DNA of 64,000 nt from UBA1930 sp943371535 (GCA_943371535.1 CALRVE020000012.1:1-64000); one strand, 5' to 3'. Shown: positions 40,648-50,864, numbered from the stretch's first letter. Numbers and translations are program-made. The notes: generated by a model from the sequence alone, not told the origin.

Positions 40648-42996
40648 TTAATCAATCAAATCAATAATCATGGCTTCATCTTTCAACGTATATGTAAGCG
40701 TAACGTTTTTGGGGAATCCATGTAAAACAATCTTAACAGTGGTAAATTTTGATGTAAAGCTTCCCTCCTTTCTTTCTATCATCAATTTGTTTGATAATCC
40801 ATCGTACACCATATTTCTTTTATAAAATTTACCTTTTTCATAATCGTAAGTTTCACCATCGTCTTCATAATATAAAAAACGGGTTGGCTGTGTACCTTTA
40901 TATACATGCAAGTATAAAATACCATCACCTTTTTCTTTGGTATGCTGTATAGTATTTTGTATTGGTAAAATAGCTCCTTCTTTAATAAATACTGGTAACT
41001 CATCTAAAGGAGAATGAACAAAATAAGCTTCCCCACCATTGTAAACCTTATCGTTACTATGTTTATACCATTTTGCATTACCTGGCAAATATACCTCTGT
41101 AGTTTGTTGGGTTGAAGTACAAGGTGCAACAAGCATTTGTTCACCAAACATAAATTGGTTTTCAAATTTGCCATCGTATACTTTACTATCGAACGTATAT
41201 TCAATAGGCAACATTCTGTTAATAGGCATTCCTGTTGTATGAGCTTGATAAAATGAACTATATAAATAAGGCAATAGCTGATAACGCTGCTCTAATATTT
41301 TTCTAATTTTTGAGGTATTGAATTCACCAAACAACCAAGGCTCTCTATAGTTATAACCAATATGTGTATGGTTACGAAACAAAGGTGAATACACTGCCAA
41401 ACTTAACCAGCGAATAAATAATTCTGGTGATGGATTACCAATAAATCCACCAATATCCATTCCAACATAAGGTACTCCACTTACACCCATACTATTGAGT
41501 AGACGGAACCCCAGTAACATGTGTTCATCACTGCTAACATTATCTCCTGTCCATTGAGCTGAATATTTTTGTACACCAGCATAAGCAGCTCTGGTAAGTA
41601 TAAACGGTCGCTGACCATTCATTAAACTTTTTGTTCCTTCAAATGTGGCTTTAGACATTAAAGATCCATAGGCATTTTTTACAGTGAATAAAGTTTTCTT
41701 GTCTTTGCCTTCACCAAACTCTATCAAATTCGGAAACTCTCTTCCCCAAGCTGCAGGTTCGTTCATATCATTCCAAAAACCTCTCACGCCATTATTTACA
41801 TAAGCATCTTTAAAACTATTGCCCCACCATTTTCGGGTACTTTCTTTGGTAAAATCTGGAAAATGGCAACGTCCTGGCCAAACATGACCTGTATAAGTTT
41901 TGCCATTGGGATAAGTAGCAAAATGTTTGTTGGCTAAGCCTTCTTCGTATGCTTTATAACCTTTTTCAATTTTAATGCCTGGGTCAATAATGGTAACCAT
42001 ATCAAAACCCATTTGCTTCATATTGGTTAACATGCCCTTTACGTCAGGAAACTTGTTACTCCAAGTAAATACTTTGTAATTATCCATGTAATTAATATCA
42101 CTCACAATTACATCGGCAGGTAATTTTTGCTCTCTAAATGTTTTGGCAATAGTGAGTAATTGTTCAGGATTATCGTAACCCCAACGGCTTTGTTGAAAAC
42201 CTAAACTCCACAATGGAGGCATGGTTGTTCTACCAGTTAAAGTTGTATAATCTTTAATAATATTGGCTACTGAATTAGCTCCAAAAAAGTAATAATTTAT
42301 TTCGCCATCATCGGCACCAAAATGAAAAATTTCTTCATCGGCACCACCACCAAAATTGAAATAAGATTTATGTGTATTATCAAAGAAAATTCCATAAGTA
42401 GCATTGTTTTGAATACCAATAAAAAATGGAATAGTAGAATATAATGGATCTGCATTTGTGGCATAACCTGGCACATCACTGTTCCAATGAGTAAAAAAGT
42501 TCCCTCTCCTATTAATACCTCCAGTTTTTTCGCCTAAACCAATAAATTTTTCATCACTATGTAACTTTTTATAACAACTTACCTGATTGCCAAACCAACT
42601 AATGCCTAAATCTTTATCATCGGCATTTAATAATTTGTTGGAACGATTGTAAAAGTTTACACGAAAAGGTTGTTTAGTAATTTCTACCAACAAACTATCG
42701 GTGTATAAAATAATTGAATTGGCTTCTTCATCTTTTTTAATAAAATTGCCCGTTGGTGTTAGATTATCTATGGCAAAAGAAAAATCATCTGTAAGGTTTT
42801 GTTTACTTACTCTTACCCTTACTGTAGTTGAATTGTAAGCGGTAATTTTTGCAAAAGCATTGGTTAACTCAAAGTTATATCCAGCTTGAGTTGGGGTAAC
42901 TTTTTTAATGTTACCAATTTGTTCACTTAATCTGTTCATTTGTGCAGTAGATGAAACGTAAAACAAGGTGAATGTTGCAAGCAATAATTTAGTCAT
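40648..42996 (-). CDS. GH31 alpha-glucosidase
   Basis: A 782 aa secreted enzyme from ATG 42996 (MTKLLLATFTLFYVSSTAQ signal peptide). GH31 features: FIGLGEKTGGINRRG, GYDNPEQLLTIAKTFREQ, DINYMDNYKVFTW, nucleophile region GFWNDMNEPAAW, ILTRAAYAGVQKYSAQWTGDNVSS with the acid/base region, and VPYVGMDIGGF. It hydrolyses alpha-glucosidic (or related) linkages. Start is chosen at the second Met, as the first adds a polar stretch (MCKLNT). It stands next to ubiX with no glycan-uptake genes. Confidence 0.94.
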   Translation of the reverse strand: MTKLLLATFTLFYVSSTAQMNRLSEQIGNIKKVTPTQAGYNFELTNAFAKITAYNSTTVRVRVSKQNLTDDFSFAIDNLTPTGNFIKKDEEANSIILYTDSLLVEITKQPFRVNFYNRSNKLLNADDKDLGISWFGNQVSCYKKLHSDEKFIGLGEKTGGINRRGNFFTHWNSDVPGYATNADPLYSTIPFFIGIQNNATYGIFFDNTHKSYFNFGGGADEEIFHFGADDGEINYYFFGANSVANIIKDYTTLTGRTTMPPLWSLGFQQSRWGYDNPEQLLTIAKTFREQKLPADVIVSDINYMDNYKVFTWSNKFPDVKGMLTNMKQMGFDMVTIIDPGIKIEKGYKAYEEGLANKHFATYPNGKTYTGHVWPGRCHFPDFTKESTRKWWGNSFKDAYVNNGVRGFWNDMNEPAAWGREFPNLIEFGEGKDKKTLFTVKNAYGSLMSKATFEGTKSLMNGQRPFILTRAAYAGVQKYSAQWTGDNVSSDEHMLLGFRLLNSMGVSGVPYVGMDIGGFIGNPSPELFIRWLSLAVYSPLFRNHTHIGYNYREPWLFGEFNTSKIRKILEQRYQLLPYLYSSFYQAHTTGMPINRMLPIEYTFDSKVYDGKFENQFMFGEQMLVAPCTSTQQTTEVYLPGNAKWYKHSNDKVYNGGEAYFVHSPLDELPVFIKEGAILPIQNTIQHTKEKGDGILYLHVYKGTQPTRFLYYEDDGETYDYEKGKFYKRNMVYDGLSNKLMIERKEGSFTSKFTTVKIVLHGFPKNVTLTYTLKDEAMIIDLID

Positions 42997-43049
42997 AGTG
43001 TTCAATTTACACATTGCAAAGTAGTACTAAATTTTGCTATGGCAAACAA

Positions 43050-43616
43050 TTATTTGCCCCATCTATAACTGGCAATATCTAATCCTGCCAAGTCTAAAAC
43101 TCTGTCAACCACAGTTGCAGCTACTTCTTCAATTGTTTTTGGAACAGAATAAAATGAAGGTGTTGCAGGGCAAATAATTCCACCTGCGAGGGTTACGGTT
43201 TCCATGTTTTTTATATGGATGAGATTGTATGGAGATTCTCTTACCATCAATATTAATTTTCTTCTTTCTTTTAAAATTACATCAGCAGCTCTGGTAACTA
43301 AATCATCACTTATACCTCCTGCAATTCTTCCCAAAGTTCCCATACTACAAGGAGCAACAATCATAATGTTGTATTTAGCCGAACCAGATGCAAATGGAGC
43401 ATTAAAGTTGTGTTTTTCAAAATAGGTAGCTTCGTAATTTTTATACTCATCGTTACCTAATTCGGTTTCCCAAACTTCTTTTGCATTTTTACTCATTACA
43501 ATGCCCAATGCACTGTATTGATTTTTTATTTGCATCAATTTATCTAACAAAACTTTTGCATAAATACTTCCGCTGGCTCCTGTAATGGCTAAAGCTATTT
43601 TATTGGTTGGGTTCAT
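43050..43616 (-). CDS. ubiX: UbiX-type flavin prenyltransferase
   Basis: A 188 aa enzyme that makes prenylated FMN, cofactor of UbiD decarboxylases. N-terminal NKIALAITGASGSIYAKVLLDKL (FMN site), central APCSMGTLGRIAGGISDDLVTRAADV, LKERRKLILMVRESPYNLIHIKNM and GGIICPATPSFYSVPKTI match the family. No ubiD is in the window. In a menaquinone-using organism it may act in menaquinone or aromatic metabolism. Confidence 0.95.
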   Translation of the reverse strand: MNPTNKIALAITGASGSIYAKVLLDKLMQIKNQYSALGIVMSKNAKEVWETELGNDEYKNYEATYFEKHNFNAPFASGSAKYNIMIVAPCSMGTLGRIAGGISDDLVTRAADVILKERRKLILMVRESPYNLIHIKNMETVTLAGGIICPATPSFYSVPKTIEEVAATVVDRVLDLAGLDIASYRWGK

Positions 43617-43692
43617 GTTTAACTAATATACTATGCTAACAATAAAAGGCGAATGCAGTTCAATAAAATAAAATTAAAAATCAGTTTTTCTA

Positions 43693-44748
43693 CTAAATGC
43701 TACCATACTTCTTTTTAAAAGCAATTAATAAACCCACTACATCATTATAACTAGATAACCCTTTGCTTTGATGATTGGCTTTTAAATACTGAGCATAAAT
43801 TTGATTCATTAACGGTGATATTTCGTTTTGTTGTTGATTAAAAAACAAACGAATATTTCTTAAATCTTTTCTTACCAAACTATCTAATTGCCAACCATGT
43901 GTTTCATTGGTATCCATTAAAAATAATTCCATTGCTGCGTACTTATATAAATCTAAATATACAGAATACTGAAAATATAAATTCTTGCTTTTACTACAGG
44001 CTAAATAGCCAACAAAGTTTGCCTCGTCTTCACTTGCATAACCTAACTGATGTGCAATTTCATGGCAGGTAACATAAGGAACAATAATAGTAGGTACATG
44101 TGTACTTAATTGAGCTTCTCCTGTAAATGGATTATAATATCCTGTGAAACCAACGTAATGACTTACACTGCTCAATAAACTTTTTTTAATTGATGGAGTA
44201 CGATAATTTAAAAATGGGTACACTGAATCAATTGTATTATACAACTGTGCACTTTCTTGAAAAATATTTTTAAAATTGAGGTTAGGCAAGGTGTCGTTTC
44301 CAATAAGTTTTCTTGTGGTGTTTACTTTATCAATTAAACTACAAACAAGCTCTTTTACTTCTTCTTTTGAATAGGTTTGCTTATCTATTTTCAATTGATG
44401 TGCAATACCCAAACGGCTATAGTTTAACCCCCATAAAATATTAAATACAATAAAAATCCAAAGTATTGTTCTTATAAATGTTGAAAAAAAATGGATGAGG
44501 AATATTTTGTATATTTTTTTAAGAATCAATGATTGTATGAATTTGTATATCCAAAATAATACTTGAATAATTAAAATTAAATATATAATATCTCCAATAC
44601 TGATGGGCAACCATGCAGTTATCGTACGAAGCAATATTGAAATTTGAACAAAGAGTTGGGTGCTATAATGCTGCTCAACTAAAGAAGGAAAAGATTGAAA
44701 AATTACAATCAACAATACCAATAAACATGGTATAACCCATTGCTTCAT
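43693..44748 (-). CDS. DUF3810 membrane protein with HExxH motif
   Basis: About 351 aa starting at ATG 44748 (MKQWVIPCLLVLLIVIFQ); the ATG 39 bp upstream adds a Ser-rich extension. Three N-terminal membrane helices (about 5-22, 40-65 and 85-110), then a soluble domain with VPYVTCHEIAHQLGYASEDEANFVGYLAC, a zincin-type HExxH plus downstream Glu. It is probably a membrane-anchored metallopeptidase or a derived protein; no substrate known. It ends the minus-strand cluster before metK. Confidence 0.8.
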   Translation of the reverse strand: MKQWVIPCLLVLLIVIFQSFPSLVEQHYSTQLFVQISILLRTITAWLPISIGDIIYLILIIQVLFWIYKFIQSLILKKIYKIFLIHFFSTFIRTILWIFIVFNILWGLNYSRLGIAHQLKIDKQTYSKEEVKELVCSLIDKVNTTRKLIGNDTLPNLNFKNIFQESAQLYNTIDSVYPFLNYRTPSIKKSLLSSVSHYVGFTGYYNPFTGEAQLSTHVPTIIVPYVTCHEIAHQLGYASEDEANFVGYLACSKSKNLYFQYSVYLDLYKYAAMELFLMDTNETHGWQLDSLVRKDLRNIRLFFNQQQNEISPLMNQIYAQYLKANHQSKGLSSYNDVVGLLIAFKKKYGSI

Positions 44749-44821
44749 AATATGAATGATAGAAGAATTTGAAGTAGAGAATGGCATGCATCAAAACTAA
44801 GCAATCGAACAGAAGAAACAT

Positions 44822-44848
44822 AAAAAAGCCCTGCATTTGCAGGGCTTT
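44822..44848 (-). terminator. Terminator after metK (minus strand)
   Basis: AAAGCCCTGCA (44825-44835) pairs with TGCAGGGCTTT (44838-44848); T-run on minus. Confidence 0.92.
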
Positions 44849-44854
44849 CAACAT

Positions 44855-46108
44855 TTATTTTAAACCAAAAGCTTTTTTTACTTTGGTTACATAATCTAAT
44901 TTTTCCCAAGTAAATAATTCTACTTTCATTTTCTTTACTTTACCATCTGGTGAAGTAAACGTTTTTTCTACCACTTCATTTTTACGTCCCATATGGCCGT
45001 AAGCAGCAGTTTCGCTATACATTGGTGTACGTAATTTCAAGCGTTGCTCAATGAAATAAGGTCTCATATCGAAAACGCTTTCAACAATTTTACCAATTTG
45101 ACCATCTGTTAAGCCAACTTTTGCAGTTCCGTAGGTATTTACATTAATTGAAGTTGGTTGAGCAACTCCAATAGCGTAAGAAACTTGTACTAAAACTTCA
45201 TCAGCAACACCAGCTGCTACTAAGTTTTTAGCAATATGACGAGTAGCATAAGCAGCAGAACGATCTACTTTACTTGGATCTTTACCAGAAAAAGCTCCAC
45301 CACCATGTGCACCCTTACCACCATAAGTATCTACAATAATTTTTCTTCCTGTTAAACCTGTATCACCATGTGGACCACCAATTACAAATTTACCTGTTGG
45401 ATTAATATGATACTTAATATCGTTATTGAAAAGCTTAGCATATTTTTTATACTTAGCTTTTACACGAGGGATTAAAATTTCAATAATATCTTTCTTAATT
45501 TTAGCCAACATTTTTGCTTCTGTATCAAAATCATCATGCTGAGTAGAAACTACAATTGCATCAATTCTTACAGGAACATTGTTATCATCATACTCTAATG
45601 TTACTTGGCTTTTAGCATCAGGACGTAGGTATTTAATAGCTTTATTTTCTCTTCTTAGAGCAGCTAATTCAATCAAAATTTTGTGAGCTAAGTCTAACGC
45701 CAATGGCATATAATCTTCAGTTTCGTTACTTGCATAACCAAACATCATACCTTGGTCGCCAGCACCTTGTTCTTCTTTTTTCTTTCTATCAACCCCTTGG
45801 TTAATATCAGCACTTTGCTCATGAATGGCAGATAAAATACCACATGAGTTAGCTTCGAACATGTACTCACTTTTGGTATAACCAATTTTACGAATTACAC
45901 CACGAGCAATTTCTTGAACATCTAAATAAGCTTTAGATTTCACTTCACCAGCAAGAACAACTTGTCCTGTAGTTACAAGAGTTTCGCAGGCCACTTTACT
46001 TTGAGGGTCAAAAGCCAAAAAGTTGTCGATTAAAGCATCAGAGATTTGATCCGAAACTTTATCTGGGTGTCCTTCAGAAACACTTTCAGAAGTAAATAAA
46101 TACGGCAT
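44855..46108 (-). CDS. metK: S-adenosylmethionine synthetase
   Basis: Makes SAM from methionine and ATP. The 417 aa sequence is of normal length: TSESVSEGHPDKVSDQISDA, the GAGDQGMMFGYA motif, FVIGGPHGDTGLTGRKIIVDTYGG, and the P-loop-like GGGAFSGKDPSKVDRSAAY. All canonical. The 55 bp gap upstream is too short to hold a SAM riboswitch; its own promoter is not obvious. A terminator follows at 44822. Confidence 0.98.
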   Translation of the reverse strand: MPYLFTSESVSEGHPDKVSDQISDALIDNFLAFDPQSKVACETLVTTGQVVLAGEVKSKAYLDVQEIARGVIRKIGYTKSEYMFEANSCGILSAIHEQSADINQGVDRKKKEEQGAGDQGMMFGYASNETEDYMPLALDLAHKILIELAALRRENKAIKYLRPDAKSQVTLEYDDNNVPVRIDAIVVSTQHDDFDTEAKMLAKIKKDIIEILIPRVKAKYKKYAKLFNNDIKYHINPTGKFVIGGPHGDTGLTGRKIIVDTYGGKGAHGGGAFSGKDPSKVDRSAAYATRHIAKNLVAAGVADEVLVQVSYAIGVAQPTSINVNTYGTAKVGLTDGQIGKIVESVFDMRPYFIEQRLKLRTPMYSETAAYGHMGRKNEVVEKTFTSPDGKVKKMKVELFTWEKLDYVTKVKKAFGLK

Positions 46109-46163
46109 GAATATATTTTTTTTAAAATGAGTTGCAAATATAAGGTTTGATAAGCAAGTGGAA

Positions 46164-47603
46164 TTATAATCGAGAAAAAATTATCCTCAATCGCATTTTC
46201 CTATCTGGCCTTGCACTGTTTCCTCCCAATAATCTTACTCTACCTGATGCTGGATAATTAAAAGGTGCAGCAGCAATAGGATATAATGAAGTTGAATTTT
46301 GAGCTATATGTACATAATCTTCAACAGGAGCAAACAAATATAAATCGTACACTTTTTCTTTTCTCGTTATAATGCCTTGCACATAACGTGTAATGTTAAA
46401 AGCATAAGAAGCAATTCTTTTACCTGTTGGGTCGGTTTTGTAAACAACATTTCCTCCAAAAGAATTTAAGTTAGCAGCAACACCACCTTGACCTAAAGAA
46501 ATATCGTTGGGTACATAGAATCTAAATTGTGCCGAATCTAATCGTTTAGGAACTGCACATAGGAATAGATTTGGAGCTGAATATTTTTCGTAAAATGGAT
46601 CATTATCGGCTTCTTGTTCCATAATTAATTCGGCCCTATGTACTAATCGGTTACTGATATTATTTTCTAAAGCAGGTGTTTCAATTCTAATAAAATTACC
46701 AGGTCCAGCTTGCAAAAACAATAAACTATCTGCTTGTGTGGTAGGGTTGGTTAAAAAGGTTTGAGCTTGAGAACCTGCTCTGTTTCTGATAATATTATTA
46801 CTAGCATTTGAAGTTACACCATGTCTAAAATATCTCACCACAGTATCTATAATACTATCTCTTCTTGTATATCTATAATATAAGGCTACTTTACTATTGG
46901 TATCGCTTAAAGAAACCCTCAATAAAGTATTTGAACCAGCTTGAGGAACAATAGAAAATCCTCTGAATATACTTGAAAACTGAGCATCTGTTCTGTAAGC
47001 ATTGGAACTATCAAAATTGAATAACAACCTATTCGCAAATGCAGTACTTAATGGAATTCTTATTTGATTAATAGCTGCTTCCTTTCTAGGCTTAACTGAA
47101 TCTGTTAACTTTCTAGGGTCTGCAATAGTTACTTCACCTATTTGCCCTGCCAAATTCATTTGACTATTAGAAGTGTAAACTGAATCTTGCTTTAATCTAC
47201 TGGTTTGGCTAATTTCATATACTTTCAAATGAATCGGATTAGCCGAATCGCCCCAATAACCTCTATACCCCAATACCAACACTGCTGAATCTAAAAATAA
47301 ACTGTCTTTGCCAACTTCATAAAAATAAGGATAATAGAGTGGCTTAAATTCTGCATTAATAATGGCTTTTGTAGTACCCATTATTGGATCATTATCTATA
47401 TTTCCGAGAACCATTTCTTGGAATTTAGAAATCCGAATAGAATCTAAAGGGAAGTTTCTTGTAATTACATTTAACAAGGTATCTTTTGTTTCAATACCAT
47501 CAATTGGGGGTATTAAACCATTGCCAATTTCTGTATTTGTTAATTTGGTACAAGACGCTACAAAAACCAAGGCTATAAAAGCAAGGAGTAAATTCTTCTT
47601 CAC
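46164..47603 (-). CDS. DUF4270 lipoprotein
   Basis: A 479 aa envelope lipoprotein: MKKNLLLAFIALVFVASCTKL with the lipobox VASC, then NTEIGNGLIPPIDGIETKDTLLNVIT, typical of DUF4270. It is beta-rich throughout. DUF4270 commonly sits next to the GT5-like and panC genes, as here (47638 onward). Possibly a surface or carbohydrate-related lipoprotein; function unknown. Confidence 0.85.
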   Translation of the reverse strand: MKKNLLLAFIALVFVASCTKLTNTEIGNGLIPPIDGIETKDTLLNVITRNFPLDSIRISKFQEMVLGNIDNDPIMGTTKAIINAEFKPLYYPYFYEVGKDSLFLDSAVLVLGYRGYWGDSANPIHLKVYEISQTSRLKQDSVYTSNSQMNLAGQIGEVTIADPRKLTDSVKPRKEAAINQIRIPLSTAFANRLLFNFDSSNAYRTDAQFSSIFRGFSIVPQAGSNTLLRVSLSDTNSKVALYYRYTRRDSIIDTVVRYFRHGVTSNASNNIIRNRAGSQAQTFLTNPTTQADSLLFLQAGPGNFIRIETPALENNISNRLVHRAELIMEQEADNDPFYEKYSAPNLFLCAVPKRLDSAQFRFYVPNDISLGQGGVAANLNSFGGNVVYKTDPTGKRIASYAFNITRYVQGIITRKEKVYDLYLFAPVEDYVHIAQNSTSLYPIAAAPFNYPASGRVRLLGGNSARPDRKMRLRIIFSRL

Positions 47604-47637
47604 GCAGCTAATAAATTATATTAAATTATGTTATTTG

Positions 47638-48453
47638 TTACTTGCCTGCAAGGTCGTTGTACAATTCTAAATACTCTGTTAAATCAGTATCCCAACCTTT
47701 AAAGGGAACTACTTTTTTACCTCTTACTTTAGAAAAGTCGTTCAACAATTTTTCATCTGGGTTACCGGTACCAAAAGTTATTGCATCGGCATAAGTAGCA
47801 CCACCTCTAAACATAGCTGTGTTGTTTAAATCTTTAAACACATCTACATCTTTAGCAGTAATATTGTTGTTAATAAGTGCAAGTTTTAGAAAATCGCTGC
47901 CTAACTTTTCTTCAAAAGTGTTTTCTCCAATAGTGAAAACAATTTTGCTATGTGCAAAAACGGGCTCACGTTTATAAGCAGTTTTAATTAATGCAGGTAC
48001 TAAACCGCTCATCCAACCACTACAATGAATAATATCCGGAGGCCAACCAAATTTTCTAACAGTTTCTAATGCTCCTTTTGCAAAAAATACAGTTCTTAAA
48101 GCATTGTCATCAAACCATTTATCTTCTTCATCGTGAAAAACTTGTTTACGCTTAAAAAAATCTTCATTTTCTAGAAAGTAAACCTGCAATCTTGCATTGG
48201 GTAAAGAAGCTACTTTAATTTGTAATGGATGATCATCATCATCAACTGAAACGTTGATACCACTCAATCTTACTACTTCATGTAAACGATGACGACGTTC
48301 ATTAATTACTCCAAATCTTGGCATAATACAACGAACCTCTAAACCACTGTCGTTACTTTTGATAGCCAACTTATTTACGATCTCTGCAAATTCAGTCAAC
48401 TCTAAATAAGGAGACATCTCTGTAGCTATAAATAAAATTCTTTTCTTTGACAT
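47638..48453 (-). CDS. Half-length GT5 (glycogen/starch synthase-like) protein
   Basis: A 271 aa protein matching only the N-terminal half of glycogen synthase: MSKKRILFIATEMSPYLE, EVRCIMPRFGVINERR, RLQVYFLENEDFFKR, PPDIIHCSGWMSGLVPALI. The KxGGL ADP-glucose motif of real synthases is replaced by LTEFAEIV, and the whole C-terminal GT-B domain is absent. It is therefore probably not a synthase on its own. This short form next to panC and DUF4270 is a recurrent Bacteroidota arrangement, so it is unlikely to be a recent pseudogene. Confidence 0.8.
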   Translation of the reverse strand: MSKKRILFIATEMSPYLELTEFAEIVNKLAIKSNDSGLEVRCIMPRFGVINERRHRLHEVVRLSGINVSVDDDDHPLQIKVASLPNARLQVYFLENEDFFKRKQVFHDEEDKWFDDNALRTVFFAKGALETVRKFGWPPDIIHCSGWMSGLVPALIKTAYKREPVFAHSKIVFTIGENTFEEKLGSDFLKLALINNNITAKDVDVFKDLNNTAMFRGGATYADAITFGTGNPDEKLLNDFSKVRGKKVVPFKGWDTDLTEYLELYNDLAGK

Positions 48454-48561
48454 CAGTTCTGCTGTTTAGGGATAGCTTCTTTTTATAAGTTTGCAAAAGT
48501 AAACAAATTCGCCCGAAAAGCAACGCATTACCAAACATAAGCTACAGAACACCACTTTTTT

Positions 48562-49416
48562 ATGATTATTTGCACCACCGTTAGCAGCTTGCAAATGGAA
48601 TTGAACAAGCTAAAAAAGCTGAATCAAAGTATTGGTTTTGTACCTACAATGGGTGCTTTACATAAAGGACATTTATCGCTAATTGAACAATGTAAGAATC
48701 AAAATGATGTTACAGTATGTAGCATTTTTGTGAACCCAACACAGTTTAATGATTCTGCCGATTTTGCTAAATATCCAAAAACCGTAGAACAAGATCTATT
48801 TTTATTAGAAGATGTTGATTGTACGATTGTTTTTTTGCCTTCAGTTGAAGAGATTTATCCTAAAAACAACACTTCTATTAAACAATACAACTTAGGTTTT
48901 CTAGAAACTACACTAGAAGGCAGTGCAAGACCAGGTCATTTTCAGGGAGTTTGTCAGGTAGTGGAACGTTTATTAACCATAGTTTCGCCACAAGTTGTAT
49001 ACTTGGGTCAAAAAGATTATCAGCAATGTATGGTGATAACTCAATTGGTAGAATTGATGGGTTGGAAAAACAAGTTGAAGATTGAAATTGAAGCAACATT
49101 TAGAGAACCTACAGGATTGGCAATGAGCAGCAGAAATATGAGATTGACTGATGCACAATTAATAGATGCAACAGCAATTTATCAATCATTACAATTTATA
49201 AAAAATAACATTTCAACTACACCAATTGAATCAATTGTTGCACATACTGAGCAATATTTGCTGCAACACAATTTTGAAAAGATTGATTATATAGCTATTT
49301 GCAATGCAGAAAGCTTGGCACCCATCACCAATTTTGATACTCAAACCCAAACAGTTGCTTTAATTGCAGCTTTTATTGGAGGAGTAAGATTGATTGACAA
49401 TTTAATATTGAACTAA
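48562..49416 (+). CDS. panC: Pantothenate synthetase
   Basis: Condenses pantoate and beta-alanine with ATP. 284 aa, with the PTMGALHKGHLSLI start, VTVCSIFVNPTQFNDSADFAKYP, EGSARPGHFQGVCQVVERL and YLGQKDYQQC, AMSSRNMRLT signatures. It is divergent from the GT5-like gene; panD follows 19 bp downstream on the same strand. panB is further on at 54.5 kb. Confidence 0.97.
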   Translation: MIICTTVSSLQMELNKLKKLNQSIGFVPTMGALHKGHLSLIEQCKNQNDVTVCSIFVNPTQFNDSADFAKYPKTVEQDLFLLEDVDCTIVFLPSVEEIYPKNNTSIKQYNLGFLETTLEGSARPGHFQGVCQVVERLLTIVSPQVVYLGQKDYQQCMVITQLVELMGWKNKLKIEIEATFREPTGLAMSSRNMRLTDAQLIDATAIYQSLQFIKNNISTTPIESIVAHTEQYLLQHNFEKIDYIAICNAESLAPITNFDTQTQTVALIAAFIGGVRLIDNLILN

Positions 49417-49435
49417 AGTTATAGAAAAAAAATTT

Positions 49436-49780
49436 ATGCAAATACAAGTTTTAAAATCGAAAATTCATAGAGCAACCATCACCGAAGCAAATTTGAATTA
49501 TGTTGGAAGTATTACCATTGACGAAGATTTGATGGATGCTGCCAACTTAATTGAAAACGAAAAAGTACAGGTGGTAAATGTAAATAATGGAGAACGTTTA
49601 GAAACTTATGTAATTACTGGACCAAGAGGAACAGGAGTTGTTTGCTTAAACGGACCAGCAGCACGTAAAGCTGCCGTTGGGGATGTAGTAATTATTATTT
49701 CTTATGCTTTAGTAAATTTTGAAGAAGCCAAGCAACTAAAACCTTGGGTTGTTTTTCCAAATGCAAATAATAAGCTCTAG
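49436..49780 (+). CDS. panD: Aspartate 1-decarboxylase
   Basis: Pyruvoyl enzyme making beta-alanine from aspartate. The 114 aa proenzyme has the self-cleavage site YVGSITID (Gly-Ser), the Lys in KSKIHRATITEANLNY, and the Gly-rich GPRGTGVVCLNGPAARKAAVGD. Together with panC it supplies the pantothenate branch; the two are probably co-transcribed. Confidence 0.97.
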   Translation: MQIQVLKSKIHRATITEANLNYVGSITIDEDLMDAANLIENEKVQVVNVNNGERLETYVITGPRGTGVVCLNGPAARKAAVGDVVIIISYALVNFEEAKQLKPWVVFPNANNKL

Positions 49781-49821
49781 TTGCCCATTGCTTGCTTATA
49801 TTGCCTAATAACATTGTACCA

Positions 49822-50850
49822 ATGAAAAAAAAGCTATTACAAATATTTAAGTACTTACTATTTTTTGGATTAGGTATTTTTTTAATTTGGTTAAGCATTC
49901 ATCAAATTAAAAGCAACCCAAAAGAGTGGAATGAATTTAAACAAGCATTAAGTACTGCCAATTATTGGCTGGTTATACCTGTATTTTTTATTATGAGTGG
50001 AAGCCATGTTATTAGAGCATTACGGTGGCGAATATTAATGGAACCAATGGGTTATAACACATCATTTCCCAATACATTTTTTGCTGTGATGATTGGTTAT
50101 ATGGCTAATATGGCTGTACCACGTTTAGGCGAAGTGTTAAAATGTACCATTTTAGCCAAATACGAAAAAGTGCCTGCCGAAAAAATAATTGGTACAATTG
50201 TAGCCGAAAGAGCATTTGATGTTGTGAGTTTGGGAATTATATTTTTATTGGCACTTATTTTTCAGTTCGATGTGGTGATGGCTGCTTACGAGCAGTTAAA
50301 AACTTTCATGGCTGGTAATCCTAAAGAAGCCATGAGTAATACAAAGAAAATTACTTTATTGGTTATTGGGTTATTGGCATTCATTGTTTTAATTTGGTTA
50401 ATAGTAAGTAAACGTATTTTTAAATTTTTTCAAGCAATAAAAAAAATTGCAACTGGCATTTGGGAAGGATTAAGTACAGCAAGCAAACTGAAGCAAAAAA
50501 AGCTATTCATTGTATATTCTGCTGCTATTTGGATATTGTATTTATTAGGTACTTGGATTGGCTTTTATGCAACACAAGGAACTACAGGTTTAGGTATTAC
50601 AGCTGCTATTAGTTGCTTGGCATTTGCAAGTATTGGTATGATTGTTACACCAGGAGGAATTGGTGCTTACGCAGCATTGCTTGCTATTGTGTTAACACTA
50701 CAGCAACCATCAATACCTAATCCAATTGGCTATGCAAACGGCACACTACAATGGTTTGCACAATGTATCATTGTGTTGTTTGTTGGGTTTATTTGTATGC
50801 TTTTGTTACCTTGGTATAATAAAAAAGATAAATTGGAAATAAGAAATTAA
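49822..50850 (+). CDS. Lysylphosphatidylglycerol synthetase-like / UPF0104 membrane protein
   Basis: A 342 aa polytopic protein from ATG 49822 (MKKKLLQIFKYLLFFGLGIF). It carries about eight membrane helices with the family's HVIRALRWRILMEPMGYNTSFPNTFFAVMIGYMANMAVPRLGEVLKCTILA core and FDVVSLGIIF. Members are flippase domain or sterol/glycosyltransferase-like proteins (AglD, MprF N-terminal). Function here is unknown. It is 41 bp after panD on the same strand. Confidence 0.8.
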   Translation: MKKKLLQIFKYLLFFGLGIFLIWLSIHQIKSNPKEWNEFKQALSTANYWLVIPVFFIMSGSHVIRALRWRILMEPMGYNTSFPNTFFAVMIGYMANMAVPRLGEVLKCTILAKYEKVPAEKIIGTIVAERAFDVVSLGIIFLLALIFQFDVVMAAYEQLKTFMAGNPKEAMSNTKKITLLVIGLLAFIVLIWLIVSKRIFKFFQAIKKIATGIWEGLSTASKLKQKKLFIVYSAAIWILYLLGTWIGFYATQGTTGLGITAAISCLAFASIGMIVTPGGIGAYAALLAIVLTLQQPSIPNPIGYANGTLQWFAQCIIVLFVGFICMLLLPWYNKKDKLEIRN

Positions 50851-50864
50851 AAATTCGGAATCAA

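Noticed and set aside
46109..46163. SAM riboswitch upstream of metK
   Set aside because: The gap is only 55 bp, AT-rich, without the needed helices.
47638..48453. Frameshifted glycogen synthase pseudogene
   Set aside because: The reading frame is clean, the C-terminal half is not found in other frames nearby, and the short form is typical of the locus in Bacteroidota.
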